DNA from: JAFDYH01 sp049840875
Lineage (GTDB): Bacteria; Bacteroidota; Bacteroidia; Chitinophagales; Chitinophagaceae
NCBI GenBank assembly: GCA_049840875.1
Contig: JASGJE010000009.1
Location: 1 to 64,000 of the forward strand
Reading direction: 5' to 3'
Length of the DNA: 64,000 bases
The notes under the pieces are model-generated. The model did not search any database. It was not told where the DNA came from and saw only the letters and a program-made list of their open reading frames with translations. This document shows positions 33,837 to 42,779 of this stretch, in pieces. The translations under genes and the position numbers were made by a program. Position 1 is the first letter of the stretch; each line of letters opens with the position of its first letter.

Positions 33837-35735
33837 TCAATGATTGTTTGAAAAATCTTTATTGGGATATTGTAAATTTTTCCATCGGTTGTTCACCGGG
33901 TTGATGTCAACGTCGTAAGCGTCGCCTAAAATTATTTCCTTTACCTGCATCCTTGCCCTGAACTTAATTGTTACAGGCTTTCTGCCATTTGACCAGCACG
34001 ATATGTCTCTACTCAATGTATCTTTCTTACCATTTTTGTAAATGATGTTAAGATGGACCGGTGTGGCTAATGTTCCGGGACTTGAAATCAATACTGAATA
34101 GTTAAGTTCATTGTGTGTCACCTTATTAATTGCAAGGTCAGGGACATTTTTTTCAAAGAACCAATTTTTCCAGAACCAGTTTAGATTCACGCCGCTTCCA
34201 GCATTAATGCTGCTGAAAAAGTCGAACGGCGAAGGATGCTTTCCGCCCCATCTTGTAATGTAAACACGTAGGGCCTTTACAAAAACTTCGTAGCCAAGCA
34301 TTTCTTTTAAATACCAAAAGGCTAATGCTGGTTTTAAATCTTTATCTGCGAACCTGGCTTTGCCATATAACTGTGGAGTTGGAGTGATAATGGGCATATC
34401 CTCATCGGTGCCGGCAACTGTGTTTACAGGACTGATGTCGTAGTCTGCCGGAACAGCGGAATTAACGAGTGGGTATAACATAAATTCCGATAGTGTTGCC
34501 CAACCTTCATCCATGAATGAATATTTCGTTTCATTGTTAGCCACATAAAAGGGAAATATAGAATGAAATACTTCATGTGTTGTCAATTCAATGGCATCTT
34601 TTTCATTTTCAAATGGAAGATTATTTACCATCATGGGATATTCCATCGCATCTCGCCCATCGAAAATAGTTTCATGCGAATAGGGAAAGGGAATTTTCGG
34701 AAAAAAATGACTGATCAGTTCGACGGCCTTTCTTGCGTAGTTAATAACCGGCAGGTATGCTTTGTGCTCGGGGTTAAATACAGCATCAATTCTGGTGCGT
34801 CTTTTTGTCGCTGAATCAACTAATACGCTTGATGCCTTCCATACATAATGATTGCTGACTGCAAAAGCAAAATCGGTAACGCCCGAAGCTTCGAATATCC
34901 ACGTGTTACATGAATCTGCTTTACTTGTGGGAATCATTTTCAGGTCACTTTCGGTAATAATATCGGTAATGCTGTCGATAGTTTCTGCACGGCGGATTCT
35001 ATCTGCAATTAATGGTGGGTATACGTCGTGAATATTTTTCAAATTTCCGGTTGCCCATACCTGGTAGTTTCCTGGCACAGCAATTTCAACTTGGAAGTTG
35101 CCGTAGTCGTTGTAAAATTCCTCTTTGCCGACGTAAGGATATTCACTCCAGCCATCCAGGTCATCATAGACAGCTATTCTTGGGAAAAAATACGCGATAA
35201 AGAATGAACCACTGTCGACCTGGCCTGTTCTGATAAATGAACCTTTATTCAGGATGTAACTATAGTTGATATTAATATGCAGTGTTTGTCCTGGTAGTAC
35301 AGTGATTCCTTTCAACAACATATTTGTGCCCTTTATGATCAACCTTTTACCATCAATATTACTATTATCCAACGTCAGTGATTTTATCTGAACGCCCTTT
35401 CCCAGGTCTTCTTCTGCGATTTGCATGTTCCGCATTGCGTCCGTTTTATATAAATTCGGATAAAGTTTAAAAACCAGGTACGTCAGTGTGTCTTTGCTAT
35501 TGTTTACGTATTCAATACTGTCGACGCCGTTTAATTCACGAGTTGAAGGGTTCAAGGTAACCTTGATAGTATAGTTCGCTGCGTTTTGCGAGTAAGCCTT
35601 ACCGGGCATGCCGCTTTTATCCCTTGTGTGATTCATATAAGCTCTTTCCATGTTACGGTTAAACGGGAAATCCTGCGAAAAGCAATTAATAGTTATAAGG
35701 ATAGCAAACAAAAAGTAACAGAATATTTTAAACAT
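33837..35735 (-). CDS. M1 family metallopeptidase (aminopeptidase N-like)
   Basis: A 632-residue secreted zinc peptidase. Signal peptide MFKIFCYFLFAILITINCFS; N-terminal beta-domain (YTIKVTLNPSTRELNGVDSI); zinc motif HEVFH (His387, His391) and Glu410 exactly 18 residues on (DEGWATLSE), the HExxH-X18-E of M1. The GAMEN-like motif reads DAMEYPM, so the exopeptidase element is present in altered form. The C-terminal alpha part is short, as in Bacteroidota secreted M1 enzymes. Monocistronic. Confidence 0.9.
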   Translation of the reverse strand: MFKIFCYFLFAILITINCFSQDFPFNRNMERAYMNHTRDKSGMPGKAYSQNAANYTIKVTLNPSTRELNGVDSIEYVNNSKDTLTYLVFKLYPNLYKTDAMRNMQIAEEDLGKGVQIKSLTLDNSNIDGKRLIIKGTNMLLKGITVLPGQTLHININYSYILNKGSFIRTGQVDSGSFFIAYFFPRIAVYDDLDGWSEYPYVGKEEFYNDYGNFQVEIAVPGNYQVWATGNLKNIHDVYPPLIADRIRRAETIDSITDIITESDLKMIPTSKADSCNTWIFEASGVTDFAFAVSNHYVWKASSVLVDSATKRRTRIDAVFNPEHKAYLPVINYARKAVELISHFFPKIPFPYSHETIFDGRDAMEYPMMVNNLPFENEKDAIELTTHEVFHSIFPFYVANNETKYSFMDEGWATLSEFMLYPLVNSAVPADYDISPVNTVAGTDEDMPIITPTPQLYGKARFADKDLKPALAFWYLKEMLGYEVFVKALRVYITRWGGKHPSPFDFFSSINAGSGVNLNWFWKNWFFEKNVPDLAINKVTHNELNYSVLISSPGTLATPVHLNIIYKNGKKDTLSRDISCWSNGRKPVTIKFRARMQVKEIILGDAYDVDINPVNNRWKNLQYPNKDFSNNH

Positions 35736-36011
35736 ATTTCTTTGATCTTGTAAAGTGAATGGTTTTCCCGGAATTTGGACTATAAAGACATCCTACGATA
35801 TTATCTGCGTTCTAAATTCAATCATGTTTTCGGTATTAAAACTCCTCACTACTTTGTTTAACCATACTTTAGTAAATAGGAAAATTGATGCAGACCAAAT
35901 GACCACACGATCCGTTTTGCCTTTGAATCTTTGTTTTGCAAACTGTAAGATTTGTTTACCTACATTTATTACCTGTTAATTCCGGATAATAAATTTGAAA
36001 CCGCAGAACCG
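35736..36011. other. Intergenic region upstream of the ALDH gene
   Basis: A 328-bp gap in total between the M1 gene and the aldehyde dehydrogenase start. A 74-codon plus-strand frame at 35755-35979 is not recognisable. No repeats or RNA genes seen; the -7 element follows at 36012. Confidence 0.35.
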
Positions 36012-36019
36012 TAACTTTG
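36012..36019 (+). promoter_or_regulatory. -7 promoter element for the ALDH gene
   Basis: TAACTTTG fits TAnnTTTG and lies 44 bp before the ATG at 36064. A TTTG at 35994-35997 is 14 bp upstream, a little close for a -33 element. Confidence 0.5.
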
Positions 36020-36063
36020 CGTTTCCTTTTTAATAATCAGGTAAACGAATAAACAGGTCATTT

Positions 36064-37548
36064 ATGTTTAAAGATGCAGCCCCGGCAGAGATAGAGATAG
36101 TAATGCAACAAGCATGGAAAGCATTTCATGAATACAGAAAACTGTCATTGAAACGACGTGCAGATTTCATGCGGGCAATTGCCGCAGAGTTAGAAGCGAC
36201 CGGCGATGCGCTGATTCAAACTGCAATGAGTGAAACCAATTTACCGGCAGTGCGCCTGAATGGTGAAAGGGCCAGGACAATGTTTCAATTGACCAGTTAT
36301 GCAGCTGCTTGTGAAAACGGCGAATGGCTGGAAGCAAGAATTGATACGGCAGTTCCTTCAAAGACGCCACCAAAACCAGATATCCGTAAGATGTTAATTC
36401 CGTTGGGCCCTGTTGTGGTATTTGGCGCCAGCAATTTTCCGTTTGCTTATTCTACAGCCGGAGGTGATACGGCTTGTGCTTTGGCAGCCGGTTGTCCGGT
36501 AATAGTTAAGGCACATCCTGCTCATGCAAAGACAAGCCAGGCAGTTGCCGATGCGATTCTATCAGCCGCAAAGAAGTGCAACATGCCCGAAGGCATATTT
36601 GCGCATGTGCATGGCGCTGGTTTTGAAACCGGAAAAGCATTGGTGACTCACCAGCATACGAAAGCGGTAGGATTTACAGGTTCTTATCTTGGTGGTAAAC
36701 AATTATTCGATTGGGCCAATCAACGTAAGGAACCAATTCCGGTATTTTCGGAAATGGGAAGCATTAACCCGGTTTTTTTATTACCGGGCAAAATGAAAGA
36801 ATCTGCTGCCGATATAGCGAAGCAATATGCTGGTTCAATAACGCTTGGTGTCGGCCAGTTTTGTACAAACCCGGGCCTGATACTTGGAATTGAAGGTGAT
36901 GATCTGAATACGTTTATCTCAACACTCAGCGACGAAATAAAGAAAGTAGCGCCGGGAACAATGTTACATCCTGGTATCGCAAAAGCATACATTGAAAAAA
37001 GAGGAGTTGCCTTATCACAAGATAATGTTGAGACAATCGCTGTGTCGTCCATTTCTCCTATAGAAAATCAGGGTAGTCCGACTGTAGCCTCTGCAACTGG
37101 TAAAGCATTTTTAAATAATCCTGTACTGCACCAGGAAGTATTTGGCCCTTATTCTTTAGTTATTCGTTGTGCAGATATGAATGAAATGATCGAAGCGGCA
37201 AAGCATCTCGAAGGGCAGTTGACTTCTACATTAATGGCGACTGAACAGGACATTCAATTCAATAGTGAATTAGTTGATGCCGTTACTAATATCTGCGGCC
37301 GATTTATTTTAAATGGCGTTCCTACCGGGGTAGAAGTTTGTTTGAGCATGCATCATGGCGGTCCGTTTCCTGCAACAACAGATTCACGATTTACATCAGT
37401 CGGAGCCGATGGTATCAAACGATTTGCACGGCCTATTTCATTACAAAACTGGCCAGATAGCCTGTTACCTGAAGAACTAAAAAACGGAAATCCGCTGAAT
37501 ATTTTCAGAACCGTTAATAATGAATTAACCAAAACAGCAGTAAGCTAA
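36064..37548 (+). CDS. Aldehyde dehydrogenase, ketoglutarate-semialdehyde type
   Basis: A 494-residue NAD(P)-dependent cytosolic aldehyde dehydrogenase. The nucleotide-binding part includes PLGPVVVFGASNFPFAYS and VGFTGSYLGGK; catalytic Glu is in FSEMGSINPVF and catalytic Cys in GQFCTNPG. The overall pattern, with the SNFP start and the FCTNPG active site, is that of the 2,5-dioxovalerate (alpha-ketoglutarate semialdehyde) dehydrogenase branch, which finishes non-phosphorylated pentose or hexarate catabolism. No other pathway gene is adjacent, so the route is not proved. Confidence 0.88.
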   Translation: MFKDAAPAEIEIVMQQAWKAFHEYRKLSLKRRADFMRAIAAELEATGDALIQTAMSETNLPAVRLNGERARTMFQLTSYAAACENGEWLEARIDTAVPSKTPPKPDIRKMLIPLGPVVVFGASNFPFAYSTAGGDTACALAAGCPVIVKAHPAHAKTSQAVADAILSAAKKCNMPEGIFAHVHGAGFETGKALVTHQHTKAVGFTGSYLGGKQLFDWANQRKEPIPVFSEMGSINPVFLLPGKMKESAADIAKQYAGSITLGVGQFCTNPGLILGIEGDDLNTFISTLSDEIKKVAPGTMLHPGIAKAYIEKRGVALSQDNVETIAVSSISPIENQGSPTVASATGKAFLNNPVLHQEVFGPYSLVIRCADMNEMIEAAKHLEGQLTSTLMATEQDIQFNSELVDAVTNICGRFILNGVPTGVEVCLSMHHGGPFPATTDSRFTSVGADGIKRFARPISLQNWPDSLLPEELKNGNPLNIFRTVNNELTKTAVS

Positions 37549-37714
37549 TAGGTAGTTAATCTGAATATTTTTGCAACACATAATCTGTTTCTTAATTCAT
37601 TATCAGCACATTGAATTATACATGGTAATTTTGCTATAAGTATATTGATTGCATACGTAGTTTTTTTGTATTAATCTTACGGATAATTACTCCGTACCAC
37701 TGAAAAATTACGTT

Positions 37715-38605
37715 ATGAAGAATCTGTACCTTAAAATGATTACCCTTGGTGAAACTACGTCTACCCGTTTCACAAGTACCCGGCAGACAAAATCATATCA
37801 ACGTTCTGCTTCAGTTATTTCCAGGAACAAGATTTCTTCTTTATTATTTGTTGGCTTGAGTTTACTCGCCACTGCAACTGAAGCGCAGGTAGGTGTTACC
37901 AACTTCACTTATCAGACTTACGCTGCCACGTCTTCAAAAACGTATACAGGCTCAGGTATGGGAGTGGGTGCGCAGTCGGAATATTTTCCTTCCAGCGGAA
38001 ATACGTTCACTTATAATTTCGGATTGGCAAGTGGTTTGAGTTCTGCATCGTTGCCTGTTACAGGATATGTTGCCGGTACTTCTTCTTTTTCAATTCTTCA
38101 GAATATTATTACATCGGTAGTAATGCGCCGTGTTAATAACCCGGTAGTAACCGGTAACAGAGACATTTTGTTTTTTGCTGGTACAAGAAATCCTGGTGTA
38201 GGTACATCCGGACAGACAAATTCAGCATTGACCATCAGCCTCAATTCAAGCTATGTTTCGGATATGGGGCCAGCGTTTTCACAAAACAATTTATTGATTG
38301 GAACCGATAATATTTTTTCCAACCAGGGTAATGGCAACAACAATAATAACAACATAGAAAGAGTGGACGTTATGATCACTGGTGGTTATGTTGTTGCTGA
38401 TGCTGCCAAATGTGGTTTCCCTATTCTCGAACGCGGAACGTACGGTGGTCACGACGCTTTTAAAATAGCAGTCATTACAGCGCTTGATGCGTCTGGCAAT
38501 CCTTCGGCTTATTCAAATGTTGTTTCGGCTACAGCTTCCAGTTATAATAATTCAAATTCAAAAAACCCGATCGCAGACGGTGTCTATACTTACTTTCTTT
38601 TTTAA
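37715..38605 (+). CDS. T9SS surface protein, N-terminal part (frame-shifted gene)
   Basis: The first 296 codons of a secreted beta-rich surface protein with an extended N terminus and an internal signal-like helix (SSLLFVGLSLLATATEAQ, about residues 46-63). Mature sequence is Ser/Thr/Gly/Asn-rich with GNGNNNNNNIERVD. The frame stops with TAA at 38603-38605, straight after a T-run (38598-38603). The next frame (+1) continues without a break as FKRDGTNDLQVD and on to a T9SS tail. The two together make about 560 residues. See the finding on the shift. Confidence 0.75.
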   Translation: MKNLYLKMITLGETTSTRFTSTRQTKSYQRSASVISRNKISSLLFVGLSLLATATEAQVGVTNFTYQTYAATSSKTYTGSGMGVGAQSEYFPSSGNTFTYNFGLASGLSSASLPVTGYVAGTSSFSILQNIITSVVMRRVNNPVVTGNRDILFFAGTRNPGVGTSGQTNSALTISLNSSYVSDMGPAFSQNNLLIGTDNIFSNQGNGNNNNNNIERVDVMITGGYVVADAAKCGFPILERGTYGGHDAFKIAVITALDASGNPSAYSNVVSATASSYNNSNSKNPIADGVYTYFLF

Positions 38606-39410
38606 AAGAGATGGTACCAATGATTTGCAGGTGGATGAGCATAAAACAGGCCAGGGAATCGGCGGCGTTGCATTTCGATTCTCCGATTTTGGAATCGCTA
38701 ACGGAACAAAAATCTATGGCTACTCGTTGATGGCAAACGATTTTAGCGGCACAACTGGCAGCAATGTGGTCGACTATACAAACACAACTTATTTCCCTAC
38801 AAATTCAGGGGAAACTGTTGGTGGCCTTGACCCACTGGCGGTGATGGGTGTATCAATGGAAACGGTAATTCTTCCTGTTAAGATGACTTCGTTTTCCGCA
38901 ACTGCTGCCGGCAATAAATCAGATTTGAAATGGAGCACTGCTACTGAAATAAATAACAATGGTTTTGATGTGGAACGTAGCGCAGACGGTGTCAATTGGA
39001 AGAGAATAGGATTTGTACCTTCAAAAGCAACTGGTGGTAACAGCAACTCACAATTAGAATACAATTACCAGGATGTACAACCACTGGCAGGAAATAATTA
39101 CTATAGGCTGACACAAACCGATCTGAACAATAAGATCACGAGCTCTGAGATAAGAACAGTTTCATTTAAAATAGATCGGGGAGCTTTAGCGATATTTCCA
39201 AACCCGGTGAAAGATGTGATCAATATCGGTGGGGTTGAAAAGGGGTATAGTTTACAATTGATGGATAATAAAGGTGCCATTATCTCTCACTCTACCAGTG
39301 AGGGTTCTGTAGCATTACTGCAAACGTCTAATCTTACCCCAGGAATTTATTTTGTAAGGGTAAGTGATAAACAGACAATAATAAAAACAATGAAAGTTGT
39401 AAAAATCTAA
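38604..39410 (+). CDS. T9SS surface protein, C-terminal part with sorting domain
   Basis: About 268 codons in the +1 frame with no start of their own in a sensible place. Content: beta-sandwich sequence, a fibronectin-like segment (LKWSTATEINNNGFDVERS), then a type A T9SS C-terminal domain (AIFPNPVKDVINIGG, GIYFVRVSDKQTIIKTMKVV). The tail directs export through the T9SS and is cut off at the cell surface. It needs the upstream part for its signal peptide, so the pair must be one gene, shifted, mutated or wrongly sequenced. Confidence 0.8.
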   Translation, partial: KRDGTNDLQVDEHKTGQGIGGVAFRFSDFGIANGTKIYGYSLMANDFSGTTGSNVVDYTNTTYFPTNSGETVGGLDPLAVMGVSMETVILPVKMTSFSATAAGNKSDLKWSTATEINNNGFDVERSADGVNWKRIGFVPSKATGGNSNSQLEYNYQDVQPLAGNNYYRLTQTDLNNKITSSEIRTVSFKIDRGALAIFPNPVKDVINIGGVEKGYSLQLMDNKGAIISHSTSEGSVALLQTSNLTPGIYFVRVSDKQTIIKTMKVVKI

Positions 39411-39414
39411 AAGA

Positions 39415-40707
39415 CTAAACTGTTTGAATGCGTGGGATTTTAATTTGTTTATCCTCGCGGTAATGAACATATGCCAGCCACGCAGTAACGATAGTTGATA
39501 TAAGAAAATAGGTAATCATGAAATAAGTTATCAAAGAAGATATACGGGATGAACCAAACCAATCGCCGAGATTATAAATTATTACAACACCGAAGATGTT
39601 TTTTGCCAACTCCCAAACGATAGCGAACCGGTTTCTATCCATCAGTTCTGAGTAGGCATACACATTGGTAAAAACAAAAAGGCCATAAATATAAATCAAC
39701 CATTTGTTTTGTGTATTGATGGTTGCAATATTTCCAAACAGGTAACTGATCATTAGTAAAGTTATGGTCAATTGTACCCACGACCATATTGACAAAGCTG
39801 TTGACGATATCGGATCATACTTTTTAAAATTGTAAACGTCTTCAATTTTGTAGACAGGATACTTTTCAATAACATCTGATGGCCGCCAACCTGTAGGCAT
39901 AAACCATATACGAAATTTATCTCGCCAGCTATTGGTGCGCCAGGCATCCTTCACCAGCAACCAGAAATGCTGGAAATTTATTTTTATCGGATTCCATGTT
40001 TGTACCGGTCTCGTGATGCCATACACCGGTGGCGTGTCTTTTAATTCTTCCTGGTAAGTGCCAAACAGTTTATCCCAAATGATAAAAATCTGTCCGTAAT
40101 TCTTATCAATATAAATTGGATTGATAGCATGATGTACCCTGTGATGAGACGGTGTTACGATTATCTTTTCCAGGAAACCCATCTTGTTGATATGCTGGGT
40201 ATGATACCAGAATTGTGCAAAGAGATGCAATGGTGCAATCACTCCGATTACTTGTGCCGGTACACCAAGCAGTGCAGCTGGCAATAGAAAGATGGCGAAA
40301 ATCCTGACAACGGTCGAAACACTTTGTCGCAATGCACACGCAAGATTGAATTCTTCACTGCTGTGATGAACTATGTGACCATTCCAGAAAAAATTGGTAA
40401 CGTGCTGTAAACGATGCACCCAATACCCTGCAAAATCGAGACTGATAAACGCGATGATATAAACGGCAATCGTGGATGGCACGTGTACCAATGCAAGATG
40501 ATTTACAAGGAAAGGATAGGAGAGAACGACAAAAGCGAGCTCAAGAACATCTTTTGTTACGTTGGTAATGCCGGAACTCATACTTGCAATCATATCCATA
40601 TTGCGCACAGTATCGCTCCCTTTTCGCCAGCCATACCATTTCTCAAATAAAACCAAAAAAAGAAAGACAGGCATTGCAATGAGTAGTATCTTCCCGTACA
40701 TTTCCAT
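39415..40707 (-). CDS. Sterol desaturase/fatty acid hydroxylase family protein
   Basis: A 430-residue inner-membrane di-iron oxygenase-like protein. The three His clusters are visible: HRLQH (HxxxH), HIVHHSSEEF (HxxHH) and HRVHHAINP (HxxHH). Helices flank them (IAVYIIAFISLDFAGYW), and an extra C-terminal section has three or four more helices, as in alkylglycerol monooxygenase-like relatives. It probably hydroxylates a lipid tail or ether lipid. It ends 4 bp from the T9SS gene and diverges from the GH127 gene 80 bp away. Confidence 0.85.
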   Translation of the reverse strand: MEMYGKILLIAMPVFLFLVLFEKWYGWRKGSDTVRNMDMIASMSSGITNVTKDVLELAFVVLSYPFLVNHLALVHVPSTIAVYIIAFISLDFAGYWVHRLQHVTNFFWNGHIVHHSSEEFNLACALRQSVSTVVRIFAIFLLPAALLGVPAQVIGVIAPLHLFAQFWYHTQHINKMGFLEKIIVTPSHHRVHHAINPIYIDKNYGQIFIIWDKLFGTYQEELKDTPPVYGITRPVQTWNPIKINFQHFWLLVKDAWRTNSWRDKFRIWFMPTGWRPSDVIEKYPVYKIEDVYNFKKYDPISSTALSIWSWVQLTITLLMISYLFGNIATINTQNKWLIYIYGLFVFTNVYAYSELMDRNRFAIVWELAKNIFGVVIIYNLGDWFGSSRISSLITYFMITYFLISTIVTAWLAYVHYREDKQIKIPRIQTV

Positions 40708-40787
40708 AATGCAAACATCAGGAGATAAATTTAGCTAAAATTGCCTTAAACCTCGTCCTCTTTAAAAACTACTTCTTAATAATTATC

Positions 40788-42755
40788 ATGAAAAAAATCG
40801 CTTGCCTGCTATTCTCATTTGCGTTTATTTTCGTCGCCCGTAGTCAATCGCCGTTGCAAAAATTTGAGTTTGTTAATTTCTCCAAAGTCAATATCACAGA
40901 TGAGTTCTGGAAACCTAAAATTGATAAGGTCGCGACTGTAACGCTTGCTGCCTGTATTTACCAAACAGAAATTGCAACTCCGAGAATCAGGAATTTCGAA
41001 AAAGTGGCGCGGAAGAAGGGCGAGAAACATGAAGGTATTTACTTTGATGACAGTGATGTTTATAAAGCCCTTGAAGCAATGGCTTATTCATTGAAGACAC
41101 ATCCTGATTCGATGATGGAGAAAAAGGCTGATGAATGGATTGATAAGATTGCAGCAGCGCAACAACCAGACGGCTACCTGAATACTTACTTCACGCTCGG
41201 AGATATCAGCAAGCGATGGACCGATATAGAGAAACATGAAGATTATTGCGCCGGGCATTTAATAGAAGCTGCCGTTGCCTATTATAATACTACGGGAAAA
41301 ACAAAACTGCTCGATGTTGCAGCCCGCTTTGCAGATCATATCGATTCCACTATGCGCCTGGCAAATAAAAAATGGTTTAGTGGTCATGAAGAGATCGAAC
41401 TGGCGTTGGTAAAATTATATGGTGTTACAAAGAATGATCGCTATCTGAAATTGGCTGACTGGTATATTCAACAACGCGGTAATCAATACTATACTTACGG
41501 CACCAATTGGATAAAACCGGAATACTGGCAGGATCAGAAGTTTGTGAAAGATCAAACTGAAATCACAGGTCATGCAGTGCGGGCTATGTATTTATATACA
41601 GGTACCGCAGACGTGGCAGCGATCACCGGCGACAATGGCTATATGGGGGTGATGAAAAAAGTGTGGGAAGATGTTGTATACCGCAACATGTATATAACGG
41701 GAGGCATCGGAACCGGCGGTACCGATGAAGCGTTCTCTGTTGACTATGATTTACCGAATGAAATTGCTTACTGCGAAACTTGTGCATCAGTTGGAATGGT
41801 GTTGTGGAATCAACGAATGTGCGAATTGACCGGTGAGTCCAAATATCTTGATGTACTGGAAAGAAGTCTCTATAATGGAGCATTGGCTGGCCTGAGTATC
41901 AGTGGTGATCATTTTTTTTATGATAACCCATTGGCATCATCGGGTCAGCATAACCGTCGTGAGTGGTTTGGAACAGCTTGTTGCCCATCAAACATTGCAA
42001 GGCTTGTTGCTTCTGTCGGTAATTATATCTATGGGAAGAGCAATGATGGCATTTATGTAAATCTCTTTGTTGGAAGCAATACTGATTTTCATATTGGGAA
42101 GACTACAGTGAAATTGAATATGCAAACAGAATATCCATGGAATGGCAATGTAAAGATTATTGTCGATCCGAATAAACGTACAAAATTCAATTTAAACCTT
42201 CGTATACCAGGCTGGGCAAATGGATCACCGGTGCCCGGAGATTTGTATAAATTCATTAATCAAAACAATTCAACGGTTACTGTTAGGGTGAATGGCAAAT
42301 CAGTACAGTTTCGTTCAGAAAATGGCTATGCAGTCATCGATAGAGAGTGGAAAAAAGGAGATGTAGTAGAATATGAAATTCCAATGCAGGTGAATTATAT
42401 TGCGGCCGGTAATCAATTGAAATATGATGCAGGCAGGTTAGCTATTCAGCGCGGACCGATACTATATTGTGTAGAAGGCGCTGATAATAAGGAAGGAGTC
42501 TGGAATCTCGTTGTTCCTGCTGAAACCAAATTTACTGCAGAGAATGAACAGATATTGACTGAACCGGTTATTGCTTTAAAAGGTGAAGCGATAGCGGCAG
42601 AACCTGGTGAAGACGGGACGTCGATCATCATGAAGAAAAGGATAGTGACAGCAATACCTTATTATACATGGGATAACCGTGGTGCGAACGATATGCAGGT
42701 TTGGTTGCCGCAGAAAGTTATAAACAATATACGTTTGGGATATCAATCAAAATAA
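40788..42755 (+). CDS. GH127 family beta-L-arabinofuranosidase
   Basis: A 655-residue secreted glycosidase: signal peptide (MKKIACLLFSFAFIFVARSQ), N-terminal beta strand, an (alpha/alpha)6 barrel and C-terminal beta-sandwich. GH127 zinc-thiolate active site: Glu330 and Cys332 in YCETCAS, Cys398 and Cys399 in ACCPSN. WFSGHEEIELALVKLY and NITDEFWKPKID also fit. Members release L-arabinofuranose from arabinans, hydroxyproline-linked arabinosides or related glycans. First gene of a plus-strand glycan cluster. Confidence 0.93.
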   Translation: MKKIACLLFSFAFIFVARSQSPLQKFEFVNFSKVNITDEFWKPKIDKVATVTLAACIYQTEIATPRIRNFEKVARKKGEKHEGIYFDDSDVYKALEAMAYSLKTHPDSMMEKKADEWIDKIAAAQQPDGYLNTYFTLGDISKRWTDIEKHEDYCAGHLIEAAVAYYNTTGKTKLLDVAARFADHIDSTMRLANKKWFSGHEEIELALVKLYGVTKNDRYLKLADWYIQQRGNQYYTYGTNWIKPEYWQDQKFVKDQTEITGHAVRAMYLYTGTADVAAITGDNGYMGVMKKVWEDVVYRNMYITGGIGTGGTDEAFSVDYDLPNEIAYCETCASVGMVLWNQRMCELTGESKYLDVLERSLYNGALAGLSISGDHFFYDNPLASSGQHNRREWFGTACCPSNIARLVASVGNYIYGKSNDGIYVNLFVGSNTDFHIGKTTVKLNMQTEYPWNGNVKIIVDPNKRTKFNLNLRIPGWANGSPVPGDLYKFINQNNSTVTVRVNGKSVQFRSENGYAVIDREWKKGDVVEYEIPMQVNYIAAGNQLKYDAGRLAIQRGPILYCVEGADNKEGVWNLVVPAETKFTAENEQILTEPVIALKGEAIAAEPGEDGTSIIMKKRIVTAIPYYTWDNRGANDMQVWLPQKVINNIRLGYQSK

Positions 42756-42779
42756 TAAACGAAAGGAAATAGTTGCCAC

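Noticed and set aside
35755..35979. 74-codon frame before the ALDH gene
   Set aside because: Nothing recognisable and it ends close to the ALDH promoter.
38590..38607. -1 ribosomal frameshift at T TTT TTA heptamer in the T9SS gene
   Set aside because: The heptamer is present, but the tail frame needs +1 (or -2), not -1, so the classical -1 mechanism does not fit.
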